The notes under the pieces: model-generated
What the model saw: only the letters and a program-made list of their open reading frames with translations
Databases searched by the model: none
What the model was told of the DNA's origin: nothing
Part shown: positions 54,729-64,000 of the stretch, piece after piece
How positions within the stretch are numbered: position 1 is the first letter of the stretch
How the letters are laid out: every line of letters starts with the position of its first letter
Program-made: the position numbers and the translations under genes
Assembly: GCA_029863605.1 (NCBI GenBank)
Contig: JAOTVB010000008.1
Location: 62,001 to 126,000, forward strand
Origin: Myxococcales bacterium
GTDB taxonomy: Bacteria > Myxococcota_A > Polyangia > Polyangiales > Houyiibacteriaceae
DNA: 64,000 bases
Direction of reading: 5' to 3'

Positions 54729-56666
54729 ATGGCAAGCGAAGTAGACGCACTTGAAGCGCGGAGAGTCGCGGAAGAATCGCGAGAGAAGGAATGGCATGGA
54801 CAGAGTTTCATGCGCGATGTGTTCCTCGGGAACTTCCGAATCGATCTACTCGAAAGACTCTCGCTCGATGCACCCGACCGTCCGGAGTTCTGGGAGTTCT
54901 ATCGCAAGCTGGGCGACTTTCTGCGCGACAAGGTCGACTCAGCCGAGATCGATGCAACCGGAGAGTATCCCCCTGAGGTGATCCGCGGTCTCGCGGAGCT
55001 CGGCGCCTTCGGGATGAAGATTCCAAAGGAGTACGGGGGCCTCGGTCTTACGCACCCGGAGTACGTCCGAACGATGGAGCTGGTCGGCTCATACGATGGT
55101 AACGTCATCGCGTTGTTGTCCGCGCATCAGGCGATCGGCGTCCCACAACCGGTGAAGCTCTTTGGTACGGAAGCGCAAAAGAAACGCTTCCTGCCGCGAT
55201 GTGCGAAAGGAGCCATCTCTGCGTTTGCCCTGACAGAGCCCGCAGTCGGTTCCGATCCCGCACGGCTCGCAACGACGGCAGAGCTCTCTGACGACGGCGA
55301 CCACTACGTGCTCAATGGACAAAAACTCTGGTGCACGAACGGCACGCTCGCGGAGCTCATCGTGGTGATGGCTAGAAACCCGGCCACCAAGAGGATCAAC
55401 TGCTTCGTAATCGAAATGGACTGGCCCGGGGTCACAGTCGACCATCGTTGTCACTTCATGGGCTTACGCGCGCTCGCCAATGGGGTGATCAGTTTCGACA
55501 ACGTCAAGGTCCCCAAGGAAAACCGGATCGGCAAAGATGGCGACGGACTCAAGATTGCGCTCGTGACTTTGAATACCGGGCGACTCAGCCTACCGGCAGC
55601 AACCTCGGGATCCGCGAAGCGCTTTGTCGAGGTCGTGCGCAAGTGGTCGAACGCCCGCATTCAATGGGGTGTCCCGGTCGGTCAGCACGAGGCAGTCGCG
55701 CTCAAGAACGCCTACATACTCTCCTCTGCTTTTGCGATGGAATCGATCGCGTATGTCGTGGGTGAGCTTGCCGACCTCAAGGGCGTCGACATTCGTCTCG
55801 AGGCGGCGGCAGCGAAAGAATGGAACACCGTTCGCAACTGGAGCCTCTCGGATGAGACCTTACAGGTTCGAGGTGGCCGCGGCTACGAAACCGAACGCTC
55901 GCTGACCGCGCGCGGCGAGCCGGGTATCGGGATCGAGCGGATCATGCGCGACAACCGCATCAATCTGATCTTCGAGGGCTCGAGCGAGATCATGCATCTC
56001 TTCATTGCGCGCGAAGCTGTCGACACGCACCTGCAAGTCGCTGGCAAGCTGGTCGACCCAGACGCCAGCATCGGCCAACGGCTCGGAGCCTTGCCCAAGA
56101 TCATCGCCTTCTACTCGTGGTGGTATCCGACGCGCTGGCTCCGCTGGAGCTTGTGGCCGAGCTTCTCGCGCTACGGGAAGCTGGCAAAGCACCTTCGCTA
56201 TGCGGCACGAGCATCGGCGCGTCTCGCACGCAATACTTTCCACGGCATGGCCCGCTTCGGGCCGGGCCTGGAGCGTCGACAAGGCTTCCTATTCCGGGTT
56301 GTCGACATCGGCCTCGAGATCTTCGCGCTGGCAGCAACGGTTCGCCATGCCCACAAGCTCCAACAGGAGGGGTTCGAAGATGCGGCAAGAGCGGTAGACC
56401 TCGCCGACTTCTTTGCGCGGCAGGCGCGCCGGAACATCGACGTGCTATTCCGCCAGCTCTGGCGTAACGACGATGCACGCGCGGCTCGCGTCGCTAAAGA
56501 CTTGCTCGCGGGCAAGCACACGTGGCTCGAACGTGGAATCGACCCGCTGCCATTCACGGAAGAGGACCTTCGCCCAAAGACGATGGACGAGATTCTGAGC
56601 GAAAGGCAGAAGGGCAAGCAAGAGAGCGAGGCTGCTGAAGAGCGGCCGGCGGTGCGGATCGCGTAG
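54729..56666 (+). CDS. Acyl-CoA dehydrogenase
   Basis: AFALTEPAVGSDPARLATTAE, LWCTNGTLAELIVVMA, LQVRGGRGYETE, RIMRDNRINLIFEGSSEIM. Confidence 0.93.
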   Translation: MASEVDALEARRVAEESREKEWHGQSFMRDVFLGNFRIDLLERLSLDAPDRPEFWEFYRKLGDFLRDKVDSAEIDATGEYPPEVIRGLAELGAFGMKIPKEYGGLGLTHPEYVRTMELVGSYDGNVIALLSAHQAIGVPQPVKLFGTEAQKKRFLPRCAKGAISAFALTEPAVGSDPARLATTAELSDDGDHYVLNGQKLWCTNGTLAELIVVMARNPATKRINCFVIEMDWPGVTVDHRCHFMGLRALANGVISFDNVKVPKENRIGKDGDGLKIALVTLNTGRLSLPAATSGSAKRFVEVVRKWSNARIQWGVPVGQHEAVALKNAYILSSAFAMESIAYVVGELADLKGVDIRLEAAAAKEWNTVRNWSLSDETLQVRGGRGYETERSLTARGEPGIGIERIMRDNRINLIFEGSSEIMHLFIAREAVDTHLQVAGKLVDPDASIGQRLGALPKIIAFYSWWYPTRWLRWSLWPSFSRYGKLAKHLRYAARASARLARNTFHGMARFGPGLERRQGFLFRVVDIGLEIFALAATVRHAHKLQQEGFEDAARAVDLADFFARQARRNIDVLFRQLWRNDDARAARVAKDLLAGKHTWLERGIDPLPFTEEDLRPKTMDEILSERQKGKQESEAAEERPAVRIA

Positions 56667-56764
56667 CCTAATCGGCACCACCGTGTTGTCGTGACGAAGC
56701 ATGTCACGCCGCGCGGGGCGGTCGCACTCTCGATTGGCTTCGGTGAGTAAGTCACTATGCCCAA

Positions 56765-57373
56765 ATGACCGAGCCTGACCACAAACTGACGCTGTACTTT
56801 CACCCGCGCACGCGGTCAACGAGGCCACGTTGGCTCCTCGAGGAGCTAGGCGTCGACTATGACGTCGAGCTAGTCAAGCTCTTCGAGGGCGCGCACAAGA
56901 CTTCCGAGTACCTCACTATTCATCCACTCGGCAGAGTGCCCGCCCTGCGGCACGGCGATGACGTGATGTTCGAATCTCTCGGGATCTGTCTCTACCTCGC
57001 CGATCGATTTCCCCAAGCTGGGCTCGCTCCGGGAATCACCGACTTGCATCGTGCCGAATACTGCCAATGGATGGCTTTTTCGACGAGTACACTCGAGCCC
57101 GTCCTCTTCGCGGTGCTGCTCGACAAAGGAAAAGACCCGGAGCGGCTCAAAGAAGCGCAGAGGGACTTCGCCGCCATAGTCGAGCTCTTCGAGGCGACTC
57201 TGAGGAATCGATTGTTTCTTTTGGGCGAGGAGTTCTCTGCTGCCGACGTCATGAACGGCGCCATGATGGCGTGGGCCTACAAGTCGAGCCTGCTCACGCC
57301 GGGCTCTGGCGTGGAGCAATGGGTGCAACGCATCACCGCGCGCCCCTCCTATCAGCGCGCCCACGCAGACTAG
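56765..57373 (+). CDS. Glutathione S-transferase family protein
   Basis: LTLYFHPRTRSTRPRWLLEELGVDYDVELV...HPLGRVPALRHGDDVMFESLGICLYLADRF. Confidence 0.9.
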   Translation: MTEPDHKLTLYFHPRTRSTRPRWLLEELGVDYDVELVKLFEGAHKTSEYLTIHPLGRVPALRHGDDVMFESLGICLYLADRFPQAGLAPGITDLHRAEYCQWMAFSTSTLEPVLFAVLLDKGKDPERLKEAQRDFAAIVELFEATLRNRLFLLGEEFSAADVMNGAMMAWAYKSSLLTPGSGVEQWVQRITARPSYQRAHAD

Positions 57374-57466
57374 TTTCCCACTGTAAGACTGGGCAGATCA
57401 CGATCGAAACCCCGGCACGCGGTTGACGCGAACTGGCGATTCTCGGGGGTCGCGAACGACACACGT

Positions 57467-58051
57467 GTGATGATCCCAGGAGGTCGAGTACAGTCGTCGC
57501 ACGCGTCGTATCTTCGTGCTTTCGCTCCTCGTCTGCTCGTTGAGTTGCGGTGCCGATGCTGGAACGGGAAGCAGCAGCGGCGACGAGCTGTCGTGGACCT
57601 CCTTAGGAACGACGCGGGCGGCTTCTACCACAACCTCGGAACGTGGGACATGACGGGCATCCCGGTCGAAACTTGGGTCGAGGACACGATCAATCGTGCG
57701 CTGGTCCTGATGAACGCTGCCGGCGCGCCTGTCGTGCTGTGTTCGCTACCGGCGACCGCTCGGCAGTTGGCGCCCGGCGTGTTTCAAGTCGCTTCTGGTG
57801 CGGTCGTCACTACGGATGACACGGTCGTGCTCGGGTCCGTCTCGCTGACCTCGGTGGACGGCCTCGTTGGCAACAACGTCACCATCAACACGGTCGGTGG
57901 ACGCAGCAACGAGTTCAATCAGCTCGCCGACGATGTGTTTTTCCCAATCTACTTCCAGCAGTGAGTCGGCCGCGAGCCCCTTCAAGACACGGACAACGAC
58001 GGCACACCCGACGTGAACGACAACTTCCCGCTCGACCCCTCCCGCCAGTAG
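57467..58051 (+). pseudogene. Broken lipoprotein gene with TSP3-like calcium-binding tail
   Basis: Signal/lipobox RRTRRIFVLSLLVCSLSCGADAGTGSSSGDELSW lies in a different frame from the body; in-frame TGA at 57962 is followed by VGREPLQDTDNDGTPDVNDNFPLDPSRQ then TAG (58049-58051). Confidence 0.6.
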
Positions 58052-58056
58052 GTCAC

Positions 58057-58716
58057 TCATTCCTGTTCGTTGATGATCTGGATACCGAGAGGAACAAAAC
58101 CGATTGCGAGAATCGCCGTGGCGACCAGGCCAAACAAATCGATATCGACGGCTGCTGCGACACCCAACCCCAGCATTGCGACGATCAGCGCGGCACTCTG
58201 CCAGCGCGGGATGGCGCGCGAGCGATACAATCCTGCGCCCTGGATCCCGAAGCCGAGGGGAAGCGAGGGCAATAGGTAGAGGATCGCCAGGTAGCCCTCA
58301 AAGCCGAAGAGGGCCTCGATTCCGGGCAACAGTTCAGCGTACTCCGCTGCGGGCAGCGTGTCGAAAGCGCTCATCACGAGGCACAACGCGGTCTTATCGA
58401 CGGCCAACACAATGCCTCCAAAGACCGCCATCACGCACCCGATGAATCCGAGCCACGGGCTCCGGTCCTTGAGGATATCCATCAACTTCAGGGAAATGAC
58501 GATCAGCAGCGGCACGCCCAGGAGCATCACGAAGTGACCGAAATGCATCAGGGGATTGCCATGAAACTCCTCGACCTTGGCGCTCACCTCGCCGCCGATC
58601 TCGAGGCTCAGGAGATTGGGGTGTGCCGCAAACGCGACGCCGGACAAGACCGGATACAGGATGAAGGCCAGTCCGGTACCGATACGCTTCACCGTCTCGA
58701 GACGTTGATTGTCCAT
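58057..58716 (-). CDS. Hypothetical multi-TM membrane protein
   Basis: Six or so hydrophobic segments; no confident family. Confidence 0.6.
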   Translation of the reverse strand: MDNQRLETVKRIGTGLAFILYPVLSGVAFAAHPNLLSLEIGGEVSAKVEEFHGNPLMHFGHFVMLLGVPLLIVISLKLMDILKDRSPWLGFIGCVMAVFGGIVLAVDKTALCLVMSAFDTLPAAEYAELLPGIEALFGFEGYLAILYLLPSLPLGFGIQGAGLYRSRAIPRWQSAALIVAMLGLGVAAAVDIDLFGLVATAILAIGFVPLGIQIINEQE

Positions 58717-58814
58717 AGCTGAGCTTCTTTCTATCAGCTCGATCAGCAAAAAGCCTGAATTGCCGGTCAGTCGGCGGGAGGCCCTTTTCGAGGTCGCGTG
58801 CGACACTGCGAAAC

Positions 58815-59909
58815 GTGGAGGAAGCGATGCACTTGGAGCTCGAATCTGCGATCGATGACGTCGTCGAAAAGAATGCCGAGCGCTGGCAAGCTGTGACGGG
58901 CCGCTCTGCGCTTGCCGACGGGCGGTTCTTCTACGGGGTCCAGACGACCCGCGTCTTTTGTCGGCCGAGCTGCGCGTCGCGCTTGCCGCGGCGAGAGAAT
59001 GTGGAGTTCTTCGAGACGACAGAGGCGGCGCGGAGTGCAGGCTACCGAGCGTGCAAACGCTGCCGACCCGAGTCGTCGGCGCCGAAAGACGTTAGGGTCG
59101 AGGCGTTGGTAGAGGCGTGTAGGCTGCTTTGTTTGGAGGAGTCGATGCAGACCCGCGACGTCGCGGCCGCGGTCGGGCTGAGCGCCTCGTACTTTCAACG
59201 TTCCTTCAAGAGACACCTCGGCGTCACGCCACAGCAGTACCGCCGAAGGGTGCTCGCCGAGCGTGGCCGCGACGCGCTCGGACAAACGGGGTCGGTCACC
59301 GAGTCGATCTACAAAGCCGGATACGCTTCGAGCAGTCGTTTCTACGAAGGTGTCGGGCAAGAGCTCGGGATGAAACCGTCGGTCGCGAAGGCCGGAGCCC
59401 CCGGGGAGGTGATCCACTACGCACTCGCCGAGTGCTCGCTTGGACATGTGGTGATTGCGTGGACCCACCGAGGGGTGTGCCTCGTTGGCTTGGCGGATTC
59501 GCCCGGCGAGCTCGCAGGGCAGCTAGAGCAACGTTTCCCGAAAGCGAGCCTCGACGAAGCCGAGCAGGTCGAGTGGACCGGCGCCGTGGTCCGAGCTGTA
59601 GAAATTGCGACCCCAATTGACATCCCGATCGACATCCGAGGCACGGCGTTCCAAGAACGCGTGTGGCAAGCGCTTCGCGACATCCCGGCCGGCGAGACGC
59701 GAACCTACTCCGAGATCGCAAAGACGCTCGGTACGCCGTCTGCGGCTCGTGCGGTCGCAGGGGCTTGCGGGGCCAACTCGCTCGCGGTGCTCGTCCCCTG
59801 TCATCGCGTGGTTCGTGCGGACGGCGGCTTGGCGGGCTATCGATGGGGAGCAGACCGAAAGCGCGAGCTTCTCCGTCGCGAGGCAAGACATGCGCAATCC
59901 GACGAGTAG
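58815..59909 (+). CDS. ada: Bifunctional Ada: methylphosphotriester/O6-methylguanine methyltransferase and AraC regulator
   Basis: VFCRPSCASRLPRRENVEFF...YRACKRCRPE, AraC HTH, VLVPCHRVVRADGGLAGYRWG; start may be 58827. Confidence 0.95.
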   Translation: MEEAMHLELESAIDDVVEKNAERWQAVTGRSALADGRFFYGVQTTRVFCRPSCASRLPRRENVEFFETTEAARSAGYRACKRCRPESSAPKDVRVEALVEACRLLCLEESMQTRDVAAAVGLSASYFQRSFKRHLGVTPQQYRRRVLAERGRDALGQTGSVTESIYKAGYASSSRFYEGVGQELGMKPSVAKAGAPGEVIHYALAECSLGHVVIAWTHRGVCLVGLADSPGELAGQLEQRFPKASLDEAEQVEWTGAVVRAVEIATPIDIPIDIRGTAFQERVWQALRDIPAGETRTYSEIAKTLGTPSAARAVAGACGANSLAVLVPCHRVVRADGGLAGYRWGADRKRELLRREARHAQSDE

Positions 59910-59921
59910 ATCTCGGGGCCC

Positions 59922-60446
59922 TCACTCAGGCCCTGGGGCGACTCGCGGCGACAGCTCTTCTAGCGCCTTCGTGTACGGCTCGGCGCGTCGCTCCGCGAAG
60001 CCATCGATGAAAAGCCCGATTGCTGCGAAGAGGATTAGCGCGGTGCCCGCCGATAGCGCCCACTCCGTGTGAACCGCGAAGCGCAGCACTGAACCGATGA
60101 CCAGAAATGCCACGTACATCGCGACGTAACGTGGCCAGTTGGCGTTCACCTGTTCCATGCGTGGCATTTCTTCGGCGATGAACGCGGCCTTGTCCGCTTC
60201 GTAGAGCGCTGTCAGGTGCTCGACTTGTCCCGGCGTTCTAAGGCTGACGGCCGCGCCCGTCACCAAGAGCGCAAGGCCAAGCAATACGAAGGGAATCACG
60301 ATCCCCCACATGAACCCGCCCTGCTGCGTTCGATACACGATGCCCGCGAACACGAGACTTAGAACGCCGATCGGCACGATGAAGAAGAGTGCCTCGGTGC
60401 GCTCGCCCCAGAAGTAGGTGTTTAAAATTTCGAGGAAGTCGTTCAT
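59922..60446 (-). CDS. Hypothetical multi-TM membrane protein
   Basis: Four hydrophobic segments in a 174-aa ORF. Confidence 0.55.
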   Translation of the reverse strand: MNDFLEILNTYFWGERTEALFFIVPIGVLSLVFAGIVYRTQQGGFMWGIVIPFVLLGLALLVTGAAVSLRTPGQVEHLTALYEADKAAFIAEEMPRMEQVNANWPRYVAMYVAFLVIGSVLRFAVHTEWALSAGTALILFAAIGLFIDGFAERRAEPYTKALEELSPRVAPGPE

Positions 60447-60512
60447 GCTCGGAAGGTAAACGCGATTGCACCGAATCGGAAGCGCCTTGATACCTGCAAG
60501 AGGTTCGATGGC

Positions 60513-61661
60513 TCAGCCGAGTTCGAGCGCGATGCTGACGACGATCTGATAGTCGTTTTTCGTGGGGATCGTGCCGTCCGCCCGCGGCGGCGGATTTTCG
60601 GTACGCAGGAACAAGAACGACGTTTCCAAGTAGAAGATGTCCGTGAGATCGATTTTGAATGCGGCGTTGCCCACGTGGTTGGTGTTGCCGATTCCCGTGT
60701 AGACCAGGTTCGTGCGCCAATCGAGCTTCAGCTCGATGTCGCTGGTAAAATCGAAATCCGCGTAGGTCTGCAGCAAGATGAAGCCGTCGTTTCGTGGGTT
60801 CTCAACGCCGGTCGCCGCGCTGGTAAAGCGTGTGTACTGGTATCCGAGCCCGCTTCCGAAGTCCCACTCGACCTTTTTCCTGTCAACGATATGAATGCCG
60901 GCCCCCGCACCAGGCGTGGCTCGAAACTTGAGGTTTTGGAACTTGTCGTTGAGAAACTGCGCAAAGGCCGGCACGACGTAGAACCGCCGCCAGATCAGTA
61001 GCTTTACGCCGACGTCTCCGAGGTGCCGATTGACGTTTGGCTCCTTGTTGACGTAACCAAAGGTGCCTTGGTAGCTGGTGGTCGAAAGTGTGCGCTGGTC
61101 AGCACGCTGTAGGTCCCAGGCGAAAGTCAACGAGCCCTGGTTGACGTTTCCTGCGTTGGCCGAAAACCCGAGGCCCAACCGCGTGGACCACCAGTCGCGC
61201 TCTCTTCGGCCTCCCTCTACGATGGCAAGCAGCTCGCTTCGAGGAAAGGTCTTCACTCCTTCCGCGGTCTCGATGATGACCTCTTCTTTGGTGACTACCG
61301 CCTTGCCCATGACGTCGATCTTTCCGTCAAACACATAGGTGTTGATCTGCGGAGAGTGGAGCTCGTCCACTTTGCTCCAGCTTTTTGTGATGATGTCGAG
61401 CTTGTCGCTGTCGAACTCGAAATTCTTTTCGCGCATCCAGTTGAGGTCGCCTTTGAGCCACTCGCCGGAGGTGAGGCGAAGCCAATCGTGGGTGTCGTCA
61501 AACTCGATCGTGAACTTGGTCGGGATCGGTCCTTCGGTCTTCTCCTCCACCTGCTCCGCCTGAGCAAGCACAGTGTACGGGCCAGAGAGTGCCATGGTCA
61601 CGACGACGAAAAACAGCAGGTCGAGGTACTTCGACGGCCTAGTGGGTTCCGAACTCGTCAT
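60513..61661 (-). CDS. DUF481-like outer membrane protein
   Basis: WWSTRLGLGFSANAGNVNQGSLTFAWDLQRADQRT...; ends as a beta-barrel (YQIVVSIALELG). Confidence 0.8.
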   Translation of the reverse strand: MTSSEPTRPSKYLDLLFFVVVTMALSGPYTVLAQAEQVEEKTEGPIPTKFTIEFDDTHDWLRLTSGEWLKGDLNWMREKNFEFDSDKLDIITKSWSKVDELHSPQINTYVFDGKIDVMGKAVVTKEEVIIETAEGVKTFPRSELLAIVEGGRRERDWWSTRLGLGFSANAGNVNQGSLTFAWDLQRADQRTLSTTSYQGTFGYVNKEPNVNRHLGDVGVKLLIWRRFYVVPAFAQFLNDKFQNLKFRATPGAGAGIHIVDRKKVEWDFGSGLGYQYTRFTSAATGVENPRNDGFILLQTYADFDFTSDIELKLDWRTNLVYTGIGNTNHVGNAAFKIDLTDIFYLETSFLFLRTENPPPRADGTIPTKNDYQIVVSIALELG

Positions 61662-61741
61662 CGTTGCGCCCTGACTTTAACGCGGGGGCTAACCGCTTCA
61701 AACAGCCTCGCCATCGGTTTTGGCGTCTCAATCGTCCTGCA

Positions 61742-62533
61742 TCAAGGTCCAAAGCGTGTGGGATCTCCGAAGCACGCCCGCGCGGTTTCGGCGAGCACTC
61801 CTGCCTGGTACCCGTCGATGAATCGGTGGTCGACTGTAGCGCTGATGGTGATCAGCTTGCGTACCGTGAGCGCGCCATCGACGACCGAGGGCTGCTCACG
61901 AATCGCTCCGATGAGCACGTAGAGAGGCACGTGCGCAAAAGGGGTCGGTGGCATGTACCCTTCGTCCAGCCCAAACATGCCCACATTCGACACCACGCAT
62001 GCGCCGAACGGAAACCGCTCGAGACCGGCAGACCTGAGCTCGAGACCAGCCGAGCCAGACAACCACCCGATGACGCCGATCGTCGGGCGAAGCGCCCAAG
62101 TCGGCAGCGAGCGGAGAATATGCTTCCCACTTTCGAAAACCTCGTCTTTGCCGCTACGGACCTTCGTTGTGCGCTGCTTGAGCTCACGGGCGAGCTCGAC
62201 GATCGATTTCCGGTCGAGCTGTTCGACCTTGACCTTGGCCAGGTCGGCGCCCTCACCGATGTTGACGACGAACGAAACATCGACGGTCTGGTGCTGATGA
62301 TAGACCCCAAAACGAAGGAAACCGTTCAGCCCGGGAGAGTTGGCGAGCGCTTCGCCGACCATCTTCCCAATGAAGTGGGTCATCGTGACCTTCACACCCG
62401 TCTCTTTGCTGAGGCGGTCGAGGTGCTCGAGCACAGCGGTCGCATCGAGCGTCATCTTGCCGTAGATGTTCCCTTCGCGCGGCGCGCCCCAGGTCGCGAT
62501 CGCGAGCTTGCGGCGTGTGCTCATCTTCGACAT
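61742..62533 (-). CDS. Stand-alone 2-oxoacid dehydrogenase acyltransferase (E2) catalytic domain
   Basis: KVTMTHFIGKMVGEALANSPGLNGF, VVSNVGMFGLDEGYMPPTPF, TISATVDHRFIDGYQAG; no lipoyl or PSBD segment. Confidence 0.85.
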   Translation of the reverse strand: MSKMSTRRKLAIATWGAPREGNIYGKMTLDATAVLEHLDRLSKETGVKVTMTHFIGKMVGEALANSPGLNGFLRFGVYHQHQTVDVSFVVNIGEGADLAKVKVEQLDRKSIVELARELKQRTTKVRSGKDEVFESGKHILRSLPTWALRPTIGVIGWLSGSAGLELRSAGLERFPFGACVVSNVGMFGLDEGYMPPTPFAHVPLYVLIGAIREQPSVVDGALTVRKLITISATVDHRFIDGYQAGVLAETARACFGDPTRFGP

Positions 62534-62603
62534 GCCAAAGGCATAACACTACCCCTTTGCCTTGGCGATGCAGCATGAGCCATTTTATGCGACAAAGTCG
62601 GCG

Positions 62604-64000
62604 ATGCCAGCACGCCGCCCCACGAGCGCCGACCGTAATCCGCGCCTTGGTCTCCGAGCCCTCATCGACCTCGAGGTGCAACTGGCCGGTGACGAACGAC
62701 GACCGGAGACCGAATTGGTGGAGCGCGATCGCAAGATTGGTCGGGCCATCGTTCCGGGCTCTCGCACTCGTCGAGGACTGCTTGCGCGTTGGGTCGATGC
62801 GATCCGTTCACCGAGTGAACGGTCTCCCGGCAATGCATTCGAGCGAGCGCTTCGTCGGGCTTCGGCCCTCCTCAGCGTCTCGATGTTCGCGGTCGGGCTG
62901 ACTGTCGCGTTTGGGATTTTTCACTTCACGGGCGATCACCCGATCAACGTCTTGGTCGTTCTCGGTGTTTTTGTCTTCGTGCAGCTGTTGACGCTGGCGA
63001 TCAGCATCCTTGCGCTTGCGACAGCCATGGTGAGTCCTGCTTTCTTCGAAGGCTTGCCCTTGGTTCTACTGCTGAAGAGATTGGCATCGCGTCTGTGGCG
63101 AAGAGCCGGCACTCGGATTGCCGATGACCCAACGCGTGATGCGATCGATCGTCTCTTGATGCGCCGATCTATGTATGGCTCTGTGGAGCGCTATGTGCTT
63201 TTTCGCCATCTGCAGCTCGCGGCAGCGTGGTTCAACGTGGGTGCGCTGACGGTGCTGCTCATCGACGTCACGGTCACTGACTTGGCCTTTGGCTGGAGCA
63301 CTACGCTTCAACTCGGTGCTGAGAGCTTCTTCGAGCTGTGCCAGACACTGGCTGCACCTTGGTCGAAGTGGCTCCCGCAAGCGATGCCCACGTTCGATCT
63401 CGTGCACGCGACCCAGTACTTTCGGTTGGAAGGGGCGTACGTTGGAGTGACCGAGGGTGCTCGCGTAGGAGATCCCGCACTGCCCGGTCAATGGTGGCCG
63501 TTCCTGGCTTCGTGCTTGTTCTTTTACGGGCTTCTACCGCGGGTCGTGTTGGCCGCTTGGAGCTCGATCATGGTGTCGCTGAGCCTCCGGAGCGTCTCGC
63601 TCGATACTCCAGATATCGAGCGCCTGGTCGGACGGCTCACAGCGCCATCGATCCGACGAATCCACAGCGAAGATCCCGGCAATGTGACTCCACTCGGGGC
63701 CGGTCTCAAACCGGTAGGCAGCAGTCTCGGTGCTAGCGTCGAAGACGATGCTCTGGGTGTTCTGTGGCGTGAAGCGCAGTGCCCGGACACCAGCGTGGGT
63801 GGTTTTTTGAAAAGTCGCTACCAGCTCGGCTTGCAAGGCACGCTCGGTACTGCCGGAGGAAGTGATTTTGCCAACGATCAGCGCCTCATCGAAAGGATCG
63901 ATCCAGACGATACATCACCGGTTTTCATCGTATCCGAGCCATGGACGGTCCCTGACGCAGCGCTCAAGCGTTTCATCGCGTCGATTCGCTCAAAAGGAAA
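62604..64000 (+). CDS. DUF2868-like membrane protein, truncated by window end
   Basis: Open frame from ATG 62604 to window end: MPARRPTSADRNPRLGLRALIDLEVQLAGDERRPETELVERDRKIG...FAVGLTVAFGIFHFTGDHPINVLVVLGVFVFVQLL. Confidence 0.75.
   Translation, partial: MPARRPTSADRNPRLGLRALIDLEVQLAGDERRPETELVERDRKIGRAIVPGSRTRRGLLARWVDAIRSPSERSPGNAFERALRRASALLSVSMFAVGLTVAFGIFHFTGDHPINVLVVLGVFVFVQLLTLAISILALATAMVSPAFFEGLPLVLLLKRLASRLWRRAGTRIADDPTRDAIDRLLMRRSMYGSVERYVLFRHLQLAAAWFNVGALTVLLIDVTVTDLAFGWSTTLQLGAESFFELCQTLAAPWSKWLPQAMPTFDLVHATQYFRLEGAYVGVTEGARVGDPALPGQWWPFLASCLFFYGLLPRVVLAAWSSIMVSLSLRSVSLDTPDIERLVGRLTAPSIRRIHSEDPGNVTPLGAGLKPVGSSLGASVEDDALGVLWREAQCPDTSVGGFLKSRYQLGLQGTLGTAGGSDFANDQRLIERIDPDDTSPVFIVSEPWTVPDAALKRFIASIRSKG

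Noticed and set aside
61664-62578. 304-aa ORF on + strand
   Set aside because: Antisense shadow of the E2-like acyltransferase gene.

Overview
64 kb window of a high-GC bacterial chromosome. Overall gene content (Gly-rich lipoproteins, Ser/Thr kinases, MYXO-CTERM-like protein tails) suggests a Myxococcota/deltaproteobacterial-type genome; this is inference, no 16S is present. Most of the window is ordinary chromosome: tandem GSI/GSII glutamine synthetases, an APC-TrkA fusion permease, a sigma-54 activator, hom, mgtE, a PerR/AhpC/Dps peroxide cluster, an E2 acyltransferase, pyruvate kinase, ada, and others. I recognised no CRISPR array, rRNA, integrase or transposase. Signals missing from the ORF track that stand out: (1) a probable cobalamin riboswitch on the minus strand (about 30601-30785) directly upstream of a lipoprotein with beta-propeller character, a candidate BtuG-like B12-capture protein; (2) an intact tRNA-Leu(TAG) followed at about 3 kb intervals by two truncated tRNA-Leu 3' halves that share the same non-tRNA upstream arm; (3) identical KstR-like operators (TnnAACnnGTTnnA) upstream of separate genes for a Rieske oxygenase (KshA-like) and its reductase (KshB-like); (4) a near-consensus -24/-12 promoter upstream of a sigma-54 activator; (5) a perfect inverted repeat upstream of the perR-like gene; (6) decayed genes, namely a SusD C-terminal remnant and a broken lipoprotein with an in-frame TGA before a calcium-binding motif. 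All calls were made by eye, without database searches.
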